Shown piece after piece: positions 1 to 7,877 of a stretch of DNA of 54,884 bases; position 1 is the stretch's first letter; each line of letters begins with the position of its first letter. The DNA is from an uncultured Roseateles sp. (lineage in GTDB: Bacteria > Pseudomonadota > Gammaproteobacteria > Burkholderiales > Burkholderiaceae_C), in contig NZ_CAMFJS010000033.1 in the NCBI RefSeq assembly GCF_945956965.1, positions 1 to 54,884 on the forward strand, given 5' to 3'. A program made the position numbers and the translations under genes. The notes under the pieces were generated by a model. The model was not told the DNA's origin, did not search any database, and saw nothing but the letters and a program-made list of their open reading frames with translations.

Positions 1-2
1 TC

Positions 3-296
3 GTGGCCGGCAATCTGAGCTTGAACGGCACGCTCAAGCTGACGTCTTGGAACGGCTTTGTGGCGCAAAAGGGCCAGAGCTTCGACCTGCTGGACTGGGG
101 CACGCTGACAGGCACCTTCGCCGACATCGATGCCAGCGGTTTCAAGCTCGCCGCGGGGACGGCCTTGGACTACAGCCAGCTCTACACAAGCGGCGAGATC
201 AAGGTGGTGGCCGCTGCGGTGCCCGAGCCTGAGAGCTATGCCTTGATGCTCGCGGGGCTGGCGATGCTGGCTTGGCGCCGGCGCAAGCTGAGCTGA
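3..296 (+). CDS. PEP-CTERM sorting-domain protein, C-terminal part
   Basis: The reading frame is open at the left edge, so only the last 97 residues are visible. The end carries the PEP-CTERM signal: a VPEPESYALM motif, a hydrophobic helix rich in Leu, Ala and Gly, then the basic tail WRRRKLS before a TGA stop. In known systems this signal sends a secreted protein to an exosortase (EpsH-type) for cleavage and surface attachment or release. The preceding residues look like a beta-rich exported domain of unknown function. The N-terminus and signal peptide lie outside the window, and no exosortase gene is present here. Confidence 0.85.
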   Translation: MAGNLSLNGTLKLTSWNGFVAQKGQSFDLLDWGTLTGTFADIDASGFKLAAGTALDYSQLYTSGEIKVVAAAVPEPESYALMLAGLAMLAWRRRKLS

Positions 297-333
297 TCGG
301 ACCTGAGCGGGGCTGAAGCTCAGCTGAAGTCCA

Positions 334-350
334 GGGCCGGCCGCCGGCCC
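334..350. terminator. GC-rich hairpin after PEP-CTERM gene
   Basis: The sequence GGGCCGG, a three-base loop and CCGGCCC form a 7-bp perfect stem 38 bases after the PEP-CTERM stop codon. No run of T follows, so intrinsic termination is uncertain; it may only be a chance GC-rich palindrome. Confidence 0.3.
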
Positions 351-387
351 ATCCATCCCAGACAACCCTTGCCAGCCAGGAGCTGCC

Positions 388-1212
388 ATGCTTTCACTTT
401 CAACAAGCCCTGCCGCGCGCAGGCTGAGCGCGCCCTTGCTGGTGGTACTTTGCCTGGCGCTGCCGGGCGGCGCGGCCGTCGCGCAGACCGGCGCGCCAGC
501 CAAGTCAGCCCCTTCAACTCAGGCCATCGAGCAAGTCGTCATCAAGCTGCTCAAGAGCCGGCCCGAGCTGGTGCGCGAAGCGCTGGACGAGTTGCAGCGC
601 CGCGAGCTGGCGGGCCATGCCCAGCAGGAAAGCAAGGCCCTCGCCGCGTCTGCCAAAGCGATGGATGACGCCTCCGACGCGACGGTCTTGGGCAACCCGG
701 CCGGCGATGTGACGCTGGTGGAGTTCATCGACTACCACTGCGGCTTCTGCAAGAAGCTCGCCCCCAGCATCGAGGCCTTGATCCAGCGCGACAGTCAGCT
801 GCGGGTGCTGGTCAAGCACCTGCCCATCCTCGGGCCTGAGTCGATTGCGGCGGCGCAGCTGGCCTTGTCGGCAGGCCAGGGCAGCACGGCGCAGCAGGTG
901 CACAAGGCCTTGCTGAGCGCCGATGCCATTGACGCCGCTAGCCTGCAGGCCATCAGCCGCCAGTTCGGCCTCAAACCGGTGGACGTGGTGGCCGTGAACC
1001 GCCAACTCGGTGAGGTGCGCGTGCTGTCTGAACGGCTGGGCATCCAGGGCACGCCGGCCATCGTCGTCGGCGATGTGATGTTCCGTGGGGCCGTCGGCAC
1101 CGAACAACTCGCCGCAGCGATTGACGCGGCGCGGCGGGCCCAGTCGGTGAAGGCCGCCAAGGCGGGGAACAAGCCGGTGGCTGATAGCCGCCGCGTGGCG
1201 CGACCCACTTGA
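388..1212 (+). CDS. DsbA-family thioredoxin-like disulfide oxidoreductase, exported
   Basis: The 274-residue product begins with a basic stretch and a hydrophobic signal peptide ending near AVAQ, so it should act in the periplasm. A helical N-terminal segment (about residues 45-95) precedes a thioredoxin-like DsbA domain with the redox motif C118-G-F-C121 in the context YHCGFCKK. A cis-proline region follows (GIQGTPAIVVGD). This arrangement matches DsbA-like proteins of the ScsC/BdbD/Com1 type, which form or shuffle disulfide bonds in exported proteins. The next gene encodes a very cysteine-rich exported protein 34 bases downstream, so it is a plausible client. That partnership is inference. 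Confidence 0.85.
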   Translation: MLSLSTSPAARRLSAPLLVVLCLALPGGAAVAQTGAPAKSAPSTQAIEQVVIKLLKSRPELVREALDELQRRELAGHAQQESKALAASAKAMDDASDATVLGNPAGDVTLVEFIDYHCGFCKKLAPSIEALIQRDSQLRVLVKHLPILGPESIAAAQLALSAGQGSTAQQVHKALLSADAIDAASLQAISRQFGLKPVDVVAVNRQLGEVRVLSERLGIQGTPAIVVGDVMFRGAVGTEQLAAAIDAARRAQSVKAAKAGNKPVADSRRVARPT

Positions 1213-1246
1213 CCGTCACCCTCTTGCACTCACCGGAGTCATCACC

Positions 1247-3163
1247 ATGAATTGGCTTTCTCGCTTCTTGATCACGCTGTTGGCGACCGGCGCCTTCGCG
1301 TCGGCGCAAGCCGCTGACACCTCCTACAACCTCGTCGCCAGCAACGGCCAATGCCTGGACAGCAGCGGCGTTCTCAGCCCATGCGGCAAGGCCGAGCAGC
1401 GCTTCGTCTTCGGCGCCGACGGCACGGTCTATCTGCCCGGCAGCGACGGCAAGCGCTTTTTGCAGGGCAATCTGTTTGCGAGCAAGTCGGTCAGCTTCAG
1501 CACCGCGCTGTCCACCGGCAACGCCAGCACCTACTGGAGCCGCCCCGGCGGCAATCAACTGCAACTCAGCCAATCCCGGGCGATGTCGGCCATGTGCTTG
1601 TCATGGCAGTTGCTGAACACCGTCAAGCCAGGCCTCAGCGGCGGCAGCACGAGCGTGCTGAGCGCCGAACTCGCGCTGTGCTCGGCCACGGCAGCCAACC
1701 AGAAGTGGAGCTTGGCCAACCCCTTGCCCGTCGACTTGGCCGACGCCAGCAAGACCCAGGTTCGGAGCAGCACACGCAACTGCTTGCAGCAGGTGGACTT
1801 CACCTCGCCGCTGTCGACCAGCAAGTTGAGCGTGTCGGCATGTACGGGGACGGCAAAGACCGAGTACTTTCGCTTCACCAACCAGGGTGCCATCGTGTTG
1901 AACGGCTATTGCCTGACGGCATCGGGCGAGGCGGGCTCGGCCGTCGGCCTGGGCAGCTGTGGCGAGACCGGTGTGCCGCCCGCAGCCAATCAGAAGTGGA
2001 AGCGTGGCAGCAACTCCAGCATTGTGTCGCCCAGCGGCCTGTGCCTGAGTCAAAAAGGAACCGGCGTCGTCCTTGAGGCCTGCGATGCCGGCAATGTGCG
2101 CCAGTACTGGAGCACGAGCAGCATCGTGGCCAACAACTGGCCGCAGGGCCTGGCCGACAAGCCCACCACCTATGTCAAGGACCAAACCTTGAGCGCTGGG
2201 CAGGTCACGACGATCGTCAACTGGATCCAGGGAGAAACCTCGATCAGCAGCACCCCGTTCTGCTACAAGACCGCGGCCTATGACCGTGGTGTGGGCATCT
2301 TGCCCGGCTGCGCTGACGGCCAGTATCAGGACGGCGCTCTGTGCTATTCCAACTGCCGCAGCGGCTACCACCCCGTCGGCTCGGTGTGCTGGAGCGACCG
2401 CAAGCTCTCTTACCAGCCGGGCAACCACTGCACGGCGCGAGACGCACTGGGCACCTGCTGGGCCTGGGCGATGAACAGCTGCGACGAGGGCTATACCGGT
2501 GACCGGATTGCCACTTGCTGGCTCAACAAGCCCTCGTATCAAAACGGCGCCGGCACCTTGCTGAAGTCCTGCAAGTCCAATCGCGAGTTGCAAGCCGGCC
2601 TGTGCTATCTCAAGCCCCGCGATGGCTATCAGTGCAACGTCACCAACTGCAACCAGCGTTGCGCCACCGGCCTCGCCGATTGCGGCGCTGCGGCTTGCGC
2701 CAGCAATGCCAACCAATGCGTCAACACCATCAGCAATATGGTGGTCAGCACGGCCATGATGATTGGCAGCTTTGCCACGGCGGGCGCAATGGGCGAGGCC
2801 AAGGTGGGTGCGATGACCGCCAAAGAGGCCTACAAAATCGCCGACACCGCTGAAAAGCTGGCGAGTGCCACGGCCACACTGTCCAGCAACATCAACAATT
2901 TCATGAACCTGGCAGAGAAGAATTTGGCGTCGATTTCGAGCACCGATATCGAGGCCAAGGTTGCCGCCAGGTACCCGCGAGATTCGGCCGACTATAGGCA
3001 CATCGCGCGTGAGTGGGCGGCGCGGCAGATGATGTTCTACATCTCCGACCTGATCAAGGATCTCGACACCATCATCATCACCTCGGTGGACCCGAGCGGC
3101 ATCACCGGTGTCGTCGACGCCTTTGCCAAGCCGCCCTGCAAGGACCATACGCCCATGCCCTGA
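1247..3163 (+). CDS. Secreted ricin-lectin-like, cysteine-rich protein of unknown function
   Basis: A clear signal peptide (MNWLSRFLITLLATGAFASA) starts this 638-residue protein. Residues about 25-300 resemble a beta-trefoil lectin region, with repeated Q-x-W signatures (NQKW twice, RQYW) and regularly spaced Cys residues. Residues about 335-495 are dense in Cys with Gly-Tyr patterns such as CRSGYHPVGSVC and CDEGYTGD, an EGF-like spacing. A hydrophobic Met/Ala/Gly-rich stretch follows near residue 500, then a helical region and a C-terminal segment ending KPPCKDHTPMP. I do not recognise a catalytic domain. Carbohydrate binding plus a membrane-active helix could mean a secreted adhesin or toxin, but this is inference. 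It directly follows the DsbA-like gene. Confidence 0.7.
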   Translation: MNWLSRFLITLLATGAFASAQAADTSYNLVASNGQCLDSSGVLSPCGKAEQRFVFGADGTVYLPGSDGKRFLQGNLFASKSVSFSTALSTGNASTYWSRPGGNQLQLSQSRAMSAMCLSWQLLNTVKPGLSGGSTSVLSAELALCSATAANQKWSLANPLPVDLADASKTQVRSSTRNCLQQVDFTSPLSTSKLSVSACTGTAKTEYFRFTNQGAIVLNGYCLTASGEAGSAVGLGSCGETGVPPAANQKWKRGSNSSIVSPSGLCLSQKGTGVVLEACDAGNVRQYWSTSSIVANNWPQGLADKPTTYVKDQTLSAGQVTTIVNWIQGETSISSTPFCYKTAAYDRGVGILPGCADGQYQDGALCYSNCRSGYHPVGSVCWSDRKLSYQPGNHCTARDALGTCWAWAMNSCDEGYTGDRIATCWLNKPSYQNGAGTLLKSCKSNRELQAGLCYLKPRDGYQCNVTNCNQRCATGLADCGAAACASNANQCVNTISNMVVSTAMMIGSFATAGAMGEAKVGAMTAKEAYKIADTAEKLASATATLSSNINNFMNLAEKNLASISSTDIEAKVAARYPRDSADYRHIAREWAARQMMFYISDLIKDLDTIIITSVDPSGITGVVDAFAKPPCKDHTPMP

Positions 3164-3171
3164 GCATGAGC

Positions 3172-3200
3172 GCCATGCACCCGACTTCAGGGTGCATGGC
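3172..3200 (+). terminator. Strong hairpin after the lectin-like gene
   Basis: GCCATGCACCC and GGGTGCATGGC form an 11-bp perfect stem around a seven-base loop, starting 9 bases after the stop codon. A T-run is missing, so it may stop transcription with Rho or protect the mRNA end. Confidence 0.5.
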
Positions 3201-3262
3201 CATGGCACAGGGGTGCAGGTCTGAGACCTAAGCGCGGCATTCAGTGCCAACAGAGGGTAGCC

Positions 3263-4108
3263 ATGGACCTCGTGCCCGAAGCCTTGCCCTGGTTGCTGGC
3301 CCTGGCCGGCCTGGTCTTGTTTTGCGCCAGCCTGGAGGGCCTGCTGCGCAGCTATGTGCTGCACCTGCCCTTCGACTGGCGGGCTTTTACCGCCTCCTTC
3401 GCAGATTTTGCGGGCCGTCGCTTGATTGATGGACTCGGCCTGACCTTGGCTGCGCCGCTGCTGAACTGGGCCTATGTGAACCGGCTGCAGACGCTTGAAC
3501 TGGACGGCCCGCCGGCCTACCTGCTGCTCTTTATCGGACAGGAGTTCTGCTACTACGGCTACCACCGCGCAGCCCACCGCGTGCGCTGGTTCTGGGCCAC
3601 GCATGCGGTGCATCATTCATCGAACGAGCTCAACCTCTGCGCCGCGGTACGCCTGGGCTGGACCGGCAAGCTCAGCGGCACGGCGGTATTCTTTGCGCCC
3701 TTGATCTGGCTGGGCTTTGCACCGATGGCCGTGGCGGCTGCAGTGGCGGCCAATCTGCTCTATCAGTTCTGGCTGCATGCCAGCTGGATACCCAAGCTGG
3801 GGCCGCTTGAGTGGGTCTTCAATACGCCCTCCCACCACCGCGTGCATCACGGTAGCAATACCGAATACCTAGACGCCAATTTCGGCGGCGTGCTGATCGT
3901 GTTTGACCGCTTGTTCGGCAGCTTTGTGGAAGAGCGGGCCGATATCGACATCCGCTATGGGCTGAACCCGCCGCTGCTCAGCCACAACCCCGTCCACATC
4001 GCCACCCACGCCTGGGTGGCATTGGCACGCGACCTATGGCACGCCGGCAGTTGCCGGCAGGCCGTGAAGATGCTTCTGGGGCCGCCAGGAGGCCGGCCCA
4101 AGCCTTGA
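3263..4108 (+). CDS. Sterol desaturase / fatty-acid hydroxylase family membrane protein
   Basis: This 281-residue integral membrane protein has hydrophobic segments near residues 7-30, 55-75 and 135-165. The histidine clusters of the family are present in order: HRAAH (about 102), HAVHH (about 114) and HRVHH (about 192). These bind a di-iron centre that activates oxygen for hydroxylation or desaturation of lipid-like substrates. The substrate cannot be told from sequence; bacterial members act on fatty acids, carotenoids, sterols or ether lipids. An AGAGGGTAG stretch upstream could serve as ribosome binding site. The gene converges with livF, leaving only six bases between the stops. Confidence 0.85.
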   Translation: MDLVPEALPWLLALAGLVLFCASLEGLLRSYVLHLPFDWRAFTASFADFAGRRLIDGLGLTLAAPLLNWAYVNRLQTLELDGPPAYLLLFIGQEFCYYGYHRAAHRVRWFWATHAVHHSSNELNLCAAVRLGWTGKLSGTAVFFAPLIWLGFAPMAVAAAVAANLLYQFWLHASWIPKLGPLEWVFNTPSHHRVHHGSNTEYLDANFGGVLIVFDRLFGSFVEERADIDIRYGLNPPLLSHNPVHIATHAWVALARDLWHAGSCRQAVKMLLGPPGGRPKP

Positions 4109-4114
4109 ATTCCT

Positions 4115-4837
4115 TCAGTGCCCGCCGCCCAAATACGCCGCCTTCACCGCCGGGTCATCACGCAGCTTTTCGGCCGGGCCGTGCAGGGAGATGCGGCCGT
4201 TTTCCAGCACATAGCCGTAGTCGGCCACGCCTAACGCGGCAGCGGCGAATTGTTCGACCAGCAGCATGGTCACGCCCTGCTCCTTGAGCCGTTCGATGAT
4301 GCGGAAGACTTCCGCCACCAGAATCGGCGCCAAGCCCATCGAAGGCTCGTCCAGCAGCATCACATCGGGGTTGAGCATGGTGGCGCGGGCCATGGCCAGC
4401 ATTTGCTGCTCGCCACCTGAGAGCGTGCCGGCGAGTTGCTCGCGGCGCTCTTTCAAGCGCGGGAAGAGTTCCATGGCGCGTTCCAGATCGGCCGCCACAT
4501 CGCCCTTGGGCCGGCTGCCGGTGTAGCGCGGGAAGGCGCCCAGGCGCAGGTTGTCGGTCACCGTCATGGTGGCAAACACGCGCCGGCCTTCGGGTGAATG
4601 AGCCAGGCCGCGACGGGCAATGTCGTAGGACTCCATGCCGTCGATGCGCTTGCCGTTCAGGCTGATCTCGCCCGCCGTGGGCGCGATCATGCCGCTGACG
4701 GCGCGCATGGTGGTGGTCTTGCCGGCGCCGTTGGAGCCGATCAGCGTCACGACCTTGCCCTTGGGCACGTGCATGGAAATGCCGTGCAGCACTTGCACCT
4801 TGCCGTAGCCGGCGCTGAGGTTCTTGATTTCTAGCAT
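4115..4837 (-). CDS. livF: Branched-chain amino-acid-type ABC transporter ATPase LivF
   Basis: The 240-residue ATPase has Walker A GSNGAGKTT near residue 34, the signature LSGGEQQ near 140 and Walker B VMLLDEPSMGLAP after it, with the short LivF-type C-terminus. It would power uptake together with the fused LivM-LivG protein, LivH and the binding protein upstream. It is the last gene of the minus-strand operon, 17 bases after the livM-livG stop. The family imports hydrophobic amino acids, but related HAAT systems carry urea, amides or aromatic acids, so the substrate stays open. Confidence 0.93.
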   Translation of the reverse strand: MLEIKNLSAGYGKVQVLHGISMHVPKGKVVTLIGSNGAGKTTTMRAVSGMIAPTAGEISLNGKRIDGMESYDIARRGLAHSPEGRRVFATMTVTDNLRLGAFPRYTGSRPKGDVAADLERAMELFPRLKERREQLAGTLSGGEQQMLAMARATMLNPDVMLLDEPSMGLAPILVAEVFRIIERLKEQGVTMLLVEQFAAAALGVADYGYVLENGRISLHGPAEKLRDDPAVKAAYLGGGH

Positions 4838-4854
4838 GTCAGAAGTCCTTCAAC

Positions 4855-6786
4855 TCAAGAGGCTTGGCCACCAAGGTAAGCCTCGATGACTTTCTCGTCC
4901 GCTTGCACCGCAGCGGGCAGGCCCTCGGCAATCTTCTGGCCGAAGTCCAGCACCGAGACGGTGTCGCACATGCTCATCACCACATCCATATGGTGCTCGA
5001 TCAAGATCACGGTCACGCCATGCTCGCGGATCTTGCGGATGATGGCGATCAGCTCCTTGATGTCCGGCGCGGTCAGGCCGGCTGCTGGCTCGTCCAGCAG
5101 CAGCAACTGCGGGTCCAGCGCCAGCGCGCGGGCAATTTCCAGCAGGCGCTGTTTGCCGTAAGGCAGGTTGCGGGCTTCTTCGCCGGCCAGGTCGGCCAGG
5201 CCCACAAAGCGCAGCAGGCCCAGCGCACGCGCGGTGTTCTCGCGGTTCTCACGCAGGTAGCGCGGCAAGTGCAAGGCCACATCGAGCAGATTGCTCTTGA
5301 AGCTGTGATGCAGGCCGACCAGCACATTCTGCAAAGCCGTCATCTCGCCAAACAACTGCACGTTCTGGAAGGTGCGGGCAATGCCGGAGAGCGCGATGTC
5401 TGACGAGGTGCGCCCGCCCAGGCTGCGGCCACCAAAGCTCACGGTGCCGGCGGTGGGCACATAGATGCCCGTCAGCACATTCATCATCGTGCTCTTGCCC
5501 GAGCCGTTCGGGCCGATCAGGCCGTGGATGGTGCCGCGCTTGATCGACAGATCCACATTGTTCAGCGCCTTCAGGCCGCCAAACTGCATCAGGATTTGCT
5601 TGGCCTGCAGCAGCTCGTCACCGGCGGTGCCGCCGGGGTGGCTCAGTGCATCGCCCTTGCTGGGCAGATTGACCGCGTCATCGGCATCGCTGGCGGCATG
5701 GCCGCGCAGGTTCAGCGCGTTGCGCACAAAGCCGACGATGCCGTCTTGCAAGTAGTACACAACGAACAAGGTAATCAGGCCAAACACCGACAAGCGCCAG
5801 TCCGTCATGGTCTGCAGCTTGAAGGACAACGCCGCCAGCGCCACGCTGCCCAGCACCGGAATGGCGGCCGCCTTCAGCGTGGACTTGCCACGCTTGAGTG
5901 CCACGCCCGAAGCCACCATCACGATCACCGCCAGCACCACCGAGACGATGCGGAACAACTCCAGGTCATCCAGCAGCTTGGGCAGCATCACGATGATGGC
6001 TGCACCTAAGAGCGCACCTGTGCGGGTCTTGCGTCCGCCCATGATGATGGCCAGCAGGAAGAGCACCGTCTGCTCAAAGTTATAGGTATTAGGCGAGATG
6101 TACTGCTCGGAATAGGCATACAGCGCGCCCGCCAAACCGGCCAGGCCCGCGCTGATCACAAAGGCAAACACCTTGTACAGGTACACCGACACGCCCATGC
6201 AGTCCGACGCCACCGGGCTGCCGCGCAAGGCCTCAAAGGCCCGGCCCAGGTGCGAGCGCAGCACCCGGTGCACAAACACCAGCGAAGCCAGCAGCATCAC
6301 CGCCACCACCCAGTAGTACTCAGTCTCATCGAGCTGATGGCCGAAGAGGCTGGGCTTGGTCAGCGTGATACCCATCGGACCTTCGGTCAGGAAGGTCATC
6401 TCATTGATGAGGATCTGAATGATGGTGCCGAAGGCCAGCGTGACCATGGCCAGATACGGCCCCATCACCCGCAGCGCCGGCAAGGCCAGCAAGGCGCCGA
6501 AGCCCGCCGTCACCAGAATCGCCGCCGGCAGCGTCACCCACAGCGGCGCCGCCAACTTGAACACCAGCACACCCGCTGTGTAAGCGCCAATGCCGAACAG
6601 GCCCGCATGACCCAGCGACACCTGCCCCGTGTAGCCCACCACAATGTCCAGGCCGAACAGCACGATCGCGTAGATCATGATGGTCTCGACCAAGTGGATG
6701 TAGTACGGGTTGCCGGAGATCAGCGGGAAGGCAGCCAGGGCCGCGATGGCCACGGCACCTGCAACAAATTTCTTAGCATTCAACAT
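4855..6786 (-). CDS. Fused LivM permease - LivG ATPase
   Basis: One continuous 643-residue frame joins two proteins that are separate in the classic Liv system. Residues 1 to about 330 form the LivM-type permease, with the conserved GYTGQVSLGHAGLFGIGAY motif and many membrane segments. Two additional hydrophobic segments lie near residues 310-360. After a linker of about 30 residues, the LivG ATPase begins near residue 390: Walker A GPNGSGKST, a Q-loop FQNVQLF, Walker B LLLLDEPAAGL and switch His in IEHHMD. The degenerate signature is LPYGKQR, normal for LivG. livH lies 4 bases upstream. The fusion guarantees equal amounts of permease and ATPase. No stop codon or frameshift is visible at the junction. 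Confidence 0.93.
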   Translation of the reverse strand: MLNAKKFVAGAVAIAALAAFPLISGNPYYIHLVETIMIYAIVLFGLDIVVGYTGQVSLGHAGLFGIGAYTAGVLVFKLAAPLWVTLPAAILVTAGFGALLALPALRVMGPYLAMVTLAFGTIIQILINEMTFLTEGPMGITLTKPSLFGHQLDETEYYWVVAVMLLASLVFVHRVLRSHLGRAFEALRGSPVASDCMGVSVYLYKVFAFVISAGLAGLAGALYAYSEQYISPNTYNFEQTVLFLLAIIMGGRKTRTGALLGAAIIVMLPKLLDDLELFRIVSVVLAVIVMVASGVALKRGKSTLKAAAIPVLGSVALAALSFKLQTMTDWRLSVFGLITLFVVYYLQDGIVGFVRNALNLRGHAASDADDAVNLPSKGDALSHPGGTAGDELLQAKQILMQFGGLKALNNVDLSIKRGTIHGLIGPNGSGKSTMMNVLTGIYVPTAGTVSFGGRSLGGRTSSDIALSGIARTFQNVQLFGEMTALQNVLVGLHHSFKSNLLDVALHLPRYLRENRENTARALGLLRFVGLADLAGEEARNLPYGKQRLLEIARALALDPQLLLLDEPAAGLTAPDIKELIAIIRKIREHGVTVILIEHHMDVVMSMCDTVSVLDFGQKIAEGLPAAVQADEKVIEAYLGGQAS

Positions 6787-6790
6787 CGCG

Positions 6791-7666
6791 TCAGACCTTT
6801 TTGATCGCTGTCTTGCCGAACAGACCCGCCGGCTTCACCGCCAGCACGATCAAGAGCAGCACCAGGCCGGGCACATCCTTGTAGCCGGTGGACAGATAAA
6901 AGCCCGTGGTGGTCTCCACCACGCCCAGAATCACGCCGCCCACGATGATGCCCATGCCGCTGGTCAGGCCGCCGATGATGGCCACCGCAAAAGCCTTCAG
7001 GCCCAGCACCGCGCCCATGGTGGCGCCGGTCAGCGTCAGCGGTGCAATCAGCACGCCGGCGAAGGCCGCCGTCATCGACGACAAGGCGTAGGAAAAAGTG
7101 ATCACCAGGCCGGTGTTGATGCCCATCAGCTTGGCCGCATCGCGGTCATTGAAGGTGGCCACCACGGCCTTGCCGTAGATGCTGCGGCGGTTGAACAACT
7201 CCACCGCCAACATCATCAAAAGCGCGCCCACCACCACCAAGATTTCCATCGGCAGCACATTGGCGCCCAGCAGGTGCAGGGGCGATTCAGGCAGCGGCGA
7301 AGGGAACTTCAGGTCGTCGCGGCCCCAGACGTTTTCGGCCACGTTCTTGAAGATGATGCCCAGCGCGATGGTGGACATGATCCAGCCGAACTCTGACTTC
7401 ATCTTGATGGCGGGCCGCACACCGATGCGCTCCACCACCGCACCTTGCAAGGCGCCGAACAGGCACACCAGCGGAATCATCATCCAGTAATTCACGCCCC
7501 AGCCCACCAGCGACAAGCCCACCAGCGCGCCCAGCATCAGGGCGTCGCCCTGGCCGAAGTTGAGGGTGTCAGAGGTCGCGAATGTGAGCTGATAGCCGAA
7601 GGCGATGACGGCGTAAATCATGCCCAGGGCAATGCCGCTGAACACGAGTTGGGTCAAGATTTGCAT
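6791..7666 (-). CDS. livH: Branched-chain amino-acid-type ABC transporter permease LivH
   Basis: The 291-residue membrane protein starts MQILTQLVFSGIALGMIYAVIAFG and contains the family motif TLNFGQGDALMLGA, followed by about eight hydrophobic segments. It would pair with the LivM half of the downstream fusion to form the transmembrane channel of the importer. Only four bases separate its stop from the start of the fused gene, so the two should be co-translated. A 211-base leader with a large imperfect hairpin separates it from the binding-protein gene upstream. Confidence 0.93.
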   Translation of the reverse strand: MQILTQLVFSGIALGMIYAVIAFGYQLTFATSDTLNFGQGDALMLGALVGLSLVGWGVNYWMMIPLVCLFGALQGAVVERIGVRPAIKMKSEFGWIMSTIALGIIFKNVAENVWGRDDLKFPSPLPESPLHLLGANVLPMEILVVVGALLMMLAVELFNRRSIYGKAVVATFNDRDAAKLMGINTGLVITFSYALSSMTAAFAGVLIAPLTLTGATMGAVLGLKAFAVAIIGGLTSGMGIIVGGVILGVVETTTGFYLSTGYKDVPGLVLLLIVLAVKPAGLFGKTAIKKV

Positions 7667-7708
7667 GGCGTGGCCTTGCGTTCAAAAGGGAAACTGAAAT
7701 TCAAAGGC

Positions 7709-7850
7709 AAGCAAGCGAACAGACAAGCAGACAGATACGGCAGACAACTTGGCCGACGGTGGCAGCAATGGGCTTGCACCCACGCTGCTCACCACCCAGC
7801 CGTCAGCGGCTTGACTGCCTACCTGCTTGCCCGCTCACTTGCTCAGCACC
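7709..7850 (-). promoter_or_regulatory. Imperfect hairpin between binding-protein and permease genes
   Basis: The 211 bases between the binding-protein stop and livH hold no gene. A GCAAGCAAGCGAACAGAC-type arm (about 7709-7745) can pair imperfectly with TGCCTACCTGCTTGCCCGC and following bases (about 7818-7850). In binding-protein operons such intergenic stem-loops often stabilise the upstream message, giving more binding protein than permease. This role is inference; pairing was judged by eye. Confidence 0.4.
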
Positions 7851-7877
7851 GCGCTTGCGTCAGCGCGAGCGTGTTCA

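Noticed and set aside
1601-3616. A 671-codon open frame on the minus strand
   Set aside because: It is antisense to the lectin-like gene, has no domain signature and reflects the GC-rich third-position bias of the real gene.
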